Shown: positions 56,946-62,829 of the stretch, piece by piece
Layout: each line of letters opens with the position of its first letter
Numbering within the stretch: the stretch's first letter is position 1
Origin: a bacterium
GTDB taxonomy: Bacteria > Sysuimicrobiota > Sysuimicrobiia > Sysuimicrobiales > Segetimicrobiaceae
Length of the DNA stretch: 62,829 nt
Direction of reading: 5' to 3'
NCBI GenBank assembly: GCA_035295165.1
Contig: DATGJN010000119.1
Location: 1 to 62,829, forward strand
The notes under the pieces: generated by a model
Database searches by the model: none
Told to the model about the DNA's origin: nothing
The model's input: the letters and a program-made list of their open reading frames with translations, nothing else
Made by a program: the position numbers and the translations under genes

Positions 56946-57858
56946 CCCGGAGACCCTCGCCGCAGCGCTGGAGCGTCTGTGTCCCGGCGCGATCCGCCGG
57001 GAGGAGCCGCTGTCCCGCCACGTCTCGTTTCGCATCGGCGGGCCTGCGGATGTGCTGGCGCTGCCGGGCACGCTCGACGAACTCGCCCGGGTCGTCGCGT
57101 GGCTCTACCAGGAGCGCGAGCCGTTCGTGGTGCTCGGCCGCGGCAGCAACGTGCTCATCGCCGACCGCGGCGTCCGTGGGGTGGTCGTCAAGACCGGCCG
57201 CGGTCAGGAGGGCCTTCGCTTCGACGGAACCCGGGTCGACGCCGAGTGCGGCGTGAGCGTCCCGTACCTCGCCCGCCAGGCGTCGCTGCGCGGCCTCTCA
57301 GGCCTGGAGTTCGCCGGGGGCGTGCCCGGCTCGGTCGGCGGCGCCCTGGCGATGAACGCCGGGGCGCACGGGCACTGCATGGCCGAGGTCGTGACGCGCG
57401 TCCGGGTCGTGACGCCCGATGGCGAACGGACGTGGCGCGCGGACGAGTTGGCCTATGCGTACCGTGAGAGTCGTCTGCAGCATGAGCCCGCGGTCGTGCT
57501 CGACGCGACGCTGGAACTCGCGCAGGAGAGCCCGGAGGTGACGACGGCCCGACTCGACGAGTGGCTGCGGCACCGCAGCGACACGCAGCCGCTCGGCCCG
57601 CCGAGCTCCGGGTGCATCTTCCGGAATCCTGCCGGGGATCACGCGGGGCGGCTGATCGACACCGCCGGGGGCAAGGGGCTTCGGGTCGGGGGGGCGGTCG
57701 TGAGCGACCGCCACGCCAACTACATCCTCAACACGGAACACGCGACCGCGGCGGACGTACTCGGCCTGATCGCCCTCGTGCACCGGCGCGTACGCGAGCG
57801 GTTCGGCGTCGAGCTCGAGACCGAGGTCAAGCTGCTTGGGGAGTTCGACGCACGATGA
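56938..57858 (+). CDS. murB: UDP-N-acetylenolpyruvoylglucosamine reductase
   Basis: A 306-residue FAD enzyme that reduces UDP-GlcNAc-enolpyruvate to UDP-MurNAc. It shows HVSFRIGGPADVLALP, VLGRGSNVLIAD, FAGGVPGSVGGALAMNAGAHG (FAD pyrophosphate and catalytic Arg region), YRESRLQ and PPSSGCIFRNPAGDHAGRLID. The proton donor that is Ser in E. coli is Cys226 here, as in some type-II enzymes. The C-terminal NTEHATAADVLGLIALVHRRV is typical of type II. GTG start, overlapping murC. ftsQ follows directly (ATGA); ddl, often found here, is absent. Confidence 0.94.
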   Translation: MGSPETLAAALERLCPGAIRREEPLSRHVSFRIGGPADVLALPGTLDELARVVAWLYQEREPFVVLGRGSNVLIADRGVRGVVVKTGRGQEGLRFDGTRVDAECGVSVPYLARQASLRGLSGLEFAGGVPGSVGGALAMNAGAHGHCMAEVVTRVRVVTPDGERTWRADELAYAYRESRLQHEPAVVLDATLELAQESPEVTTARLDEWLRHRSDTQPLGPPSSGCIFRNPAGDHAGRLIDTAGGKGLRVGGAVVSDRHANYILNTEHATAADVLGLIALVHRRVRERFGVELETEVKLLGEFDAR

Positions 57859-58871
57859 TCCTGGGGCGCGGGCGACCCGCCGGACAGGACCGCGCTGCCG
57901 AGTCGGAGGCGCCGTCGCGTCGGCCCGCGGTGCCGCCGGTACGCCCGGCGCGGCCGGGCGACGGGACGGTGACGCCAGCCGGGTCTCCGGCGGCGCCGCG
58001 GTTCCTGCGCCTGGTCCGATTCCTGGCGGCGACGTGCGTCCTGTGCGCCGTCGCCGCCTTCCCGGGGTCCTCGCTGTTCAACCTGGATACGGTCGTGGTC
58101 CGGGGCAACGCGCACATCGCAGGTGCGGAGATCCTCCGCCGGGTCGGCATCGGCCCCGGGGACAACGCGTTCCGCGTCGACGCGGTGGCGATCCGGGAAC
58201 GTCTGCGCGAGGACCCGCGCATCGCCGACGCGTCCATCGCTCTCGCGTTTCCTCGGAACCTTATGGTGTCCGTGCGCGAGCGAGACCCGGTCGCCGCACT
58301 CGCATTCGGGGAGGGGTACGTGCTGCTGGGGGCCGACGGCGTGGCGATCGCGCGCGTGTCCGGACCCGGCGCCGCGATGCCGCTCGTGGTGGACCGTCTC
58401 GATCTGCCGTGGGTGCAGGCCGGGACAGCCGTACCGTCGCCGAGCGTCCGATTTGGAGTGACGGTGGCGGCGACCCTGCCCCCGCGCCTGCGTCCGGACG
58501 TCATCGGGTTGCGCGTGGACGCAAGCGGCGAAGTCGTGCTCCAAGCGCGTGACGGCATGTGGGTCAAGGTCGGAACTGCGGACGGTCTCACCGACCGACT
58601 GGCCATGGTACCGGGCGTGCTCGCCGCGGTTCGCGCGCGCGGCCTCCACGCGCAGTACGTGGACCTCCGCGTGCCGGGGAGCATCGTGGTGATGCCGGCC
58701 GGCGCCGCGCCGCAGGACGGTGCCACACCGGCACGCCCGGGCGCGCCGGCAACGGTCTCCACGCCCCCAACGCCGTCGATGCCCGACGCAACGCCGCGAG
58801 GCGGGGGCGGGCAGGAGAACACTTCGCATCGTGGAATACAGCCAGGACCACCACATCCAGTGCCCCCGTAA
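57855..58871 (+). CDS. ftsQ: FtsQ-type cell division protein with POTRA domain
   Basis: A 338-residue bitopic protein. A Pro/Arg-rich cytoplasmic start of about 50 residues, a helix (LVRFLAATCVLCAVAAF), then a POTRA domain (LFNLDTVVVRGNAHIAGAEI, IADASIALAFPRNLMVSVRE) and the FtsQ/DivIB beta domain (LGADGVAIARV, GLHAQYVDLRVPGSIVV). It scaffolds FtsL/FtsB-type partners. A Pro/Thr/Gly-rich tail of about 60 residues ends the protein. It overlaps murB by four bases. ftsA begins 23 bp later. Confidence 0.9.
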   Translation: MILGRGRPAGQDRAAESEAPSRRPAVPPVRPARPGDGTVTPAGSPAAPRFLRLVRFLAATCVLCAVAAFPGSSLFNLDTVVVRGNAHIAGAEILRRVGIGPGDNAFRVDAVAIRERLREDPRIADASIALAFPRNLMVSVRERDPVAALAFGEGYVLLGADGVAIARVSGPGAAMPLVVDRLDLPWVQAGTAVPSPSVRFGVTVAATLPPRLRPDVIGLRVDASGEVVLQARDGMWVKVGTADGLTDRLAMVPGVLAAVRARGLHAQYVDLRVPGSIVVMPAGAAPQDGATPARPGAPATVSTPPTPSMPDATPRGGGGQENTSHRGIQPGPPHPVPP

Positions 58872-58894
58872 CGAGCGGCCGGAGGAGGGATCAC

Positions 58895-60136
58895 GTGGCC
58901 AGACGGGGACCGCTGGTGGGACTCGACGTCGGGACCACCAAGGTCTGTGTGATCATCGCAGAACAAGACGAGGAAGCGGAGGTCCACATCAAGGGGATGG
59001 GGACCTCCCCTTCTACCGGCGTCCGGAAGGGCGTCGTCGTCGATCTGGACGGGACGACGCGGGCGATCGAAGAAGCGGTGGATCGAGCGGAACGGATGGC
59101 CGGCGTGAAGATCGCCGCCGCGCTCGTGTCGGTCTCCGGGGAGCACGTCGCGTCTCAGAACAGCCGTGGGGTCGTCGCGGTGTCGCGGGCCGATCACGAG
59201 ATCGGCGAGCAGGACATCTCGCGGGTGGTGGAGGCGGCGCGGATGACCGCGATTCCCGCGAGCGACCGCGAGATCGTTCACCTCATTCCGCGCGACTTCG
59301 TCGTGGACGGGCAGGACGGCGTCAAGAACCCGGTGGGGATGTACGGCTCTCGGCTTGAGGTGGAGGCACATATCGTCACGGGCGCGGGGACGCTGCTGGC
59401 CAACCTCCTGAAGTGTGTGCAGCGGGCCGGCCTCGAGATCGAGGAACTCGTGCTCGAACCACTGGCGTCCGGGCAGGCGGTGCTGGCCCAGGCGGAACGG
59501 GACCTGGGCGTGGCTGTCGTGGACATCGGCGGCGGCACCACCAGCGTCGGCATCTTCACGAACGGCGGGCTGTGCCATACCGGGATTCTGCCGGTGGGCG
59601 GGAGCCACATCACCAATGACATCGCGGTCGGCCTCCGCACGCCCATCGCGGAGGCCGAGCGGCTCAAGGTCGCCTACGGGAGCGCATCGGCGGCGACGGT
59701 GGGCGCCGAGGACACGATCGAGGTGCCCCGCATCGGGTCGCACGAGCTGGTCGTGCGACCGCGGCGGGCACTCGTCGAGATCATCGAGCCGCGGCTCACG
59801 GAGATCCTCGGCATGGTGAAATCGCAGATCAAGCGGTCCGGCTACGCGAACCTGATTCCTGCGGGGGTCGTGGTGACCGGCGGCACCGCGCTGTTGGCCG
59901 GTCTCGCCGACGCGGCATCTGCGTTGCTCGAGCTGCCGTCGCGCGTCGGCGTGCCAGACATTCGGGGGACGATGGCGCATATGGTGGACAGTCCCGCGTA
60001 CGCCACCGGTGTCGGTCTCGTGCTGCACGGGGCGCGCCAGCGCGCGCCCGGGCGGCTGGTGCGGACGGTCGACGGCACCGGGTCGGTGTTCGGCCGGGTG
60101 CGGCAGTGGTTGCGCGAGTTCACGCAGGGCGCATGA
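58895..60136 (+). CDS. ftsA: Cell division protein FtsA
   Basis: A 413-residue actin-like protein that tethers FtsZ to the membrane. It shows [18 protein letters not shown] (phosphate 1), the 1C domain with [50 protein letters not shown] (phosphate 2) and [19 protein letters not shown]. The C-terminal amphipathic helix is [12 protein letters not shown], the membrane-targeting sequence. GTG 58895 has a strong GGAGGAGGGA. Upstream codons in the frame cover ftsQ and are not used. Confidence 0.95.
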   Translation: MARRGPLVGLDVGTTKVCVIIAEQDEEAEVHIKGMGTSPSTGVRKGVVVDLDGTTRAIEEAVDRAERMAGVKIAAALVSVSGEHVASQNSRGVVAVSRADHEIGEQDISRVVEAARMTAIPASDREIVHLIPRDFVVDGQDGVKNPVGMYGSRLEVEAHIVTGAGTLLANLLKCVQRAGLEIEELVLEPLASGQAVLAQAERDLGVAVVDIGGGTTSVGIFTNGGLCHTGILPVGGSHITNDIAVGLRTPIAEAERLKVAYGSASAATVGAEDTIEVPRIGSHELVVRPRRALVEIIEPRLTEILGMVKSQIKRSGYANLIPAGVVVTGGTALLAGLADAASALLELPSRVGVPDIRGTMAHMVDSPAYATGVGLVLHGARQRAPGRLVRTVDGTGSVFGRVRQWLREFTQGA

Positions 60137-60428
60137 GCAGGGGAGGGCGAGGAGCGCGGGAAGAGAGCCCCAACGCATAGACCGGTCGCGTACCGTCAAC
60201 GGCATACGAGATGGCAGCAGTAGTGGCAGCAGCGTGATTTCGCAGCATACGTCTTGGAGCGAACGGAGCGGGCACATGACGGAGAAACGGTGGCATCACC
60301 CGGTCCAGCGATTGCTCTCGGAACGGCGGAGCCAGACGGCAGTCATGACACGCCACACAGCAGTGACGACACGCCCGGGGGACGGGGACAAGGCGGTGGT
60401 CCCCCCAGAGGGTGCGGGAGGGGTGCGG

Positions 60429-61499
60429 ATGGCGAACGTCGAGCGGGATCTCCGGCGCTACGCGGCGATCAAAGTGATCGGGGTCGGGGGCGGCGGCAGC
60501 AACGCGGTGAATCGCATGATCACCGCCGGCCTTCGAGGCGTGGAGTTCATCGCGATCAACACCGACGCGCAGGCCCTGGCGCTGTCGAACGCCGACAAGA
60601 AGATCCACATCGGCGGGAAGCTCACACGCGGACTTGGTGCCGGCGGCGACCCGGAGGTCGGGCGGCAGGCGGCCGAGGAGACTCGCGAGGAGCTCACCGA
60701 GGTGGTCGAGGGCGCCGACATGGTGTTCGTGACCGCTGGCATGGGCGGCGGCACGGGGACGGGCGGCGCGCCGATCATCGCGCAGGTCGCCCGCGAGCTC
60801 GGCGCGCTGACGATCGGGGTGGTCACCCGGCCGTTCAGCTTCGAGGGCCGCCGCCGCGCGGCCGCGGCCGAGGAGGGGATCCGGAACCTCAGGCAACGGG
60901 TCAACACGGTGATCACGATCCCGAACGACCGGCTGCTCCAAGTCGTGGATAAGAGCGCGACGGTGGTCGAGGCGTTCCGGGTCGCGGACGATGTCCTGCG
61001 CCAGGGCGTGCAGGGGATCGCCGACCTGATCACGGTGCCCGGGCTGATCAACCTCGACTTCGCCGACGTCCGCACGATCATGACCGAGGCCGGCTCCGCG
61101 CTCATCGGCATCGGGATCGCGAGCGGGGAGGGCCGGGCGGCCCAGGCGGCCCAGGCGGCGATCGCGAGCCCGCTGCTCGAGACCTCGATGGAAGGTGCCC
61201 GCGGCGTGCTCATCAACATCACGGGCGGCATGGACCTCGGGATGCTCGAGATCAACGAGGCCGCGCAGGTCGTCCAACAGGCCGCCGACCCCGAAGCGAA
61301 CATCATCTTCGGGGCCGTGCTGGACGAGCATCTGGACGGGAAGATCCAGATCACGGTGATCGCGACCGGATTTGAGGGACCGCGCCGGACGGCCGACCTC
61401 GCGGAGGGCATGGCGGAAGCGGCCGATGCGCCGCCGCGCGAGACGACCCGGGTCGGGCTGGAGGACCTGGACATCCCCGCGTTCTTGAGGAAGCGCTAG
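60429..61499 (+). CDS. ftsZ: Cell division protein FtsZ
   Basis: A 356-residue tubulin-like GTPase that forms the division ring. [33 protein letters not shown] at 106-112 (tubulin signature), [10 protein letters not shown] and [12 protein letters not shown] are all present. The C-terminal linker is short (about 25 residues), and the tail peptide [11 protein letters not shown] binds FtsA. ATG 60429 follows GGGAGGGG and gives a standard N-terminus. ATG 60276 in frame would add 51 basic residues ([14 protein letters not shown]...). The 292 bp after ftsA probably contain a separate ftsZ promoter. Confidence 0.95.
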   Translation: MANVERDLRRYAAIKVIGVGGGGSNAVNRMITAGLRGVEFIAINTDAQALALSNADKKIHIGGKLTRGLGAGGDPEVGRQAAEETREELTEVVEGADMVFVTAGMGGGTGTGGAPIIAQVARELGALTIGVVTRPFSFEGRRRAAAAEEGIRNLRQRVNTVITIPNDRLLQVVDKSATVVEAFRVADDVLRQGVQGIADLITVPGLINLDFADVRTIMTEAGSALIGIGIASGEGRAAQAAQAAIASPLLETSMEGARGVLINITGGMDLGMLEINEAAQVVQQAADPEANIIFGAVLDEHLDGKIQITVIATGFEGPRRTADLAEGMAEAADAPPRETTRVGLEDLDIPAFLRKR

Positions 61500-61515
61500 G
61501 ATTCGCTCCGTTCGA

Positions 61516-61544
61516 GGCGGCGCCGCGCATGTGGCGGCGCCGCC
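61516..61544 (+). terminator. Hairpin after ftsZ
   Basis: GGCGGCGCCGC (61516-61526) and its exact complement (61534-61544) flank a seven-base loop, 17 bp after the ftsZ stop. A weak CCGCTTTGG follows instead of a T-run. It likely ends the dcw transcript. Confidence 0.65.
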
Positions 61545-61559
61545 CGCTTTGGCACGTCG

Positions 61560-61588
61560 TTTCCAATCCCGGGGCGGCGTGGTACGCT
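61560..61588 (+). promoter_or_regulatory. Promoter of the site-2-type protease gene
   Basis: TTTCCA (61560-61565), 17 bp, TACGCT (61583-61588) with TGG before it. The start codon lies only seven bases after the -10, so the transcript would be leaderless or the true promoter lies higher up. Confidence 0.4.
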
Positions 61589-61595
61589 TAGGGTC

Positions 61596-62672
61596 ATGGT
61601 GAGTTCTCCGGAGGACCATTTTGCCGCCGTCCGGGCGGCGGTCGAAGCGTGCTTTCCGGTACAGGAGCTCTGGTTTCAGGACGGTCGGCCGGCGTTCGCG
61701 ATCAGGCCGGGGCCGGACGACAAGGCGCGATTCCTTCGCCTCCGGGAGAGACTCGACGGGCTCGGCGTCCTCCCGTTGCTCCGCCGCCACGACGGAGAGA
61801 CGATCGTGCTGCTGGTGCCGAAGCCGCCGCCGACACGAACGCGCTGGGTGTGGCCGATCGGGTTGTTCGCGGCGACACTCGTCACGACGTTCATCGCAGG
61901 CTATCTGAACGCGCAGGGCGGGTGCGTGCCGGGGTTGCTGTCCCCCGTCGCCGGCGGGGTCGCGTTTTCGCTGTCGCTTATGGCGATCCTGTTCTGCCAC
62001 GAGATGGGACACAAGCTCGTCTCGATCTGGCGCAAGATCGACGCCAGCCCGCCGATGTTCATCCCGATGCCGCCGCTGCCGGGGTTGGCGATCGGCACGA
62101 TGGGCGCCGTGATCTTGACACGCACGCCGTCGCCGAACCGCGATGCCCTCGTCGAGCTCGGGGCGAGCGGGCCGATCGCGGGGTTCATCGTGGCGGTCCC
62201 GATTCTCGTGTACGGTATCGCGCACTCGCTCGTGATCTCGCATGCCGCGATCGTCGCGAACGGCTGCCAGCTGACGGCGATCCCCACCCCGATGCTGGTG
62301 GACCTGCTCGTGCGCTGGCTGCTGCACCCGAGTCCGAGCGCCGACGTGCTGATCCACCCGATGGCGTTCGCCGGCTGGGTGGGGTTGCTGGTGACCGCGC
62401 TCAACCTGCTCCCCGCGAGCATGCTGGACGGCGGGCACGTGATGCGGGCCGTGTTCGGGCCGCGTGCACATCTGATCCTGTCGTACGTGGCGGTAGGCGT
62501 GGGAATTCTGTTCGGATATTGGGTAATGAGTCTATTGATCTTGTTGATGATTCGCCGGGGGCACCCGGGACCGTTGGACGACTGTTCCCCCGTGACCCCG
62601 GTCCACAAAGCGATGGCGGCGGTGCTCATCCCGATCTTCGTGCTGAGCGCAGTACCGCTCGCCACACTATAG
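61596..62672 (+). CDS. Site-2 protease family (M50) membrane metalloprotease
   Basis: A 358-residue intramembrane zinc protease. A soluble N-terminal domain of about 80 residues (FPVQELWFQDGRPAFAI) precedes helices. The zinc motif HEMGH lies at 135-139 in ILFCHEMGHK, and the third ligand is in NLLPASMLDGGHVMRA. PPMFIPMPPLPGLAIGTMGAV and GASGPIAGFIVAVP are shared with the EcfE/SREBP-like group with N-terminal Pfam M50 domains of Chloroflexota and plant EGY-type proteins. It releases membrane-held regulators or trims signal peptides. It follows ftsZ with its own promoter and precedes an ABC ATPase gene. Confidence 0.9.
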   Translation: MVSSPEDHFAAVRAAVEACFPVQELWFQDGRPAFAIRPGPDDKARFLRLRERLDGLGVLPLLRRHDGETIVLLVPKPPPTRTRWVWPIGLFAATLVTTFIAGYLNAQGGCVPGLLSPVAGGVAFSLSLMAILFCHEMGHKLVSIWRKIDASPPMFIPMPPLPGLAIGTMGAVILTRTPSPNRDALVELGASGPIAGFIVAVPILVYGIAHSLVISHAAIVANGCQLTAIPTPMLVDLLVRWLLHPSPSADVLIHPMAFAGWVGLLVTALNLLPASMLDGGHVMRAVFGPRAHLILSYVAVGVGILFGYWVMSLLILLMIRRGHPGPLDDCSPVTPVHKAMAAVLIPIFVLSAVPLATL

Positions 62673-62683
62673 GAGTGCGTCCC

Positions 62684-62829
62684 ATGGCCGGCCCCGAAGT
62701 CCTAGTTGAGGCCGAGAACCTCGAGAAGCGGTTTCCGCGGTACCACGCCGTCCGCGGGGTGTCGTTCCAGTGCTACGCCGGTGAAGTGTTCGGGTTGCTC
62801 GGTCCGAACGGCGCCGGCAAGACGACCAC
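62684..62829 (+). CDS. ABC transporter ATP-binding protein (5' part only)
   Basis: The first 48 codons of an ABC ATPase, cut by the window end. VEAENLEKRFPRYHAVRGV is the A-loop region, and VFGLLGPNGAGKTT the Walker A motif. The style (DrrA/CcmA-like) suggests an export-type or antibiotic/ABC-2 transporter. AGGAGTG precedes the ATG, 11 bp after the protease stop, so the two are co-transcribed. Substrate unknown. Confidence 0.9.
   Translation, partial: MAGPEVLVEAENLEKRFPRYHAVRGVSFQCYAGEVFGLLGPNGAGKTT

Overview
The window is high-GC bacterial DNA. It carries a complete division and cell-wall (dcw) cluster, a type-A RNase P RNA, and several families typical of Terrabacteria-type lineages: DUF5317, a CT398-like zinc-ribbon protein next to RNase HI, and an FtsZ tail ending in [11 protein letters not shown]. 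MurE has the DNPR motif, so the wall probably uses meso-diaminopimelate. Codon use, start codons (many GTG) and operon style fit a deep-branching, GC-rich soil or sediment bacterium of the CSP1-3/Armatimonadota/Chloroflexota kind. This placement is inference; no marker here fixes it.

Positions 1-6000 form a decayed, gene-poor region. It holds a protein-isoaspartate methyltransferase-like fragment, a frameshifted helical-repeat gene, two degenerate tRNA-Val(UAC) pieces, a tRNA-Thr relic, and an apparently acquired aldo/keto reductase, SDR and TetR group. Positions 6000-14000 carry a rhomboid protease, small hypothetical genes, a nitrilase, an MFS exporter, an FMN-dependent 2-hydroxyacid oxidase, a NarL-type regulator and a secreted protein. 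Positions 14400-18200 hold two tandem secreted glycine/asparagine-rich proteins, the larger with nine repeats of about 41 residues, facing a secreted trypsin-like protease. Positions 18400-25500 carry c-di-GMP genes (HD-GYP, then GAF-GGDEF), methylglyoxal synthase, a DUF47/PhoU-like domain fused to a PhoB-type winged helix, an amidohydrolase, a seven-repeat propeller-like protein, and a zinc-ribbon/RNase HI pair.

Positions 25490-29300 contain a small membrane protein and a two-component system. The regulator's likely operator is four direct repeats with an 11-bp period. The same array, with identical spacing to a CATACT -10 element, precedes the following SDR gene. rnpB follows with its own promoter. 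Positions 29400-42900 form a long catabolic region that resembles the Thermotoga-type inositol route: 3-dehydro-scyllo-inosose hydrolase, scyllo-inosose 3-dehydrogenase, an ABC sugar importer lacking its ATPase, a HAD phosphatase and a 5-keto-L-gluconate epimerase. A second sugar-acid module follows: TIM-barrel isomerase, D-2-hydroxyacid dehydrogenase, FGGY kinase and a PdxA-like dehydrogenase. The first inositol dehydrogenase (IolG) is not in the window.

Positions 43800-61550 are the dcw cluster in the order mraZ, rsmH, ftsL, ftsI, murE, murF, mraY, murD, ftsW, murG, murC, murB, ftsQ, ftsA, ftsZ, mostly with overlapping stop/start codons. It opens with a terminator and a five-repeat MraZ operator and closes with a hairpin after ftsZ. 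ddl is absent. MurD departs from the family at several catalytic motifs. A site-2-type metalloprotease and the start of an ABC transporter ATPase complete the window.
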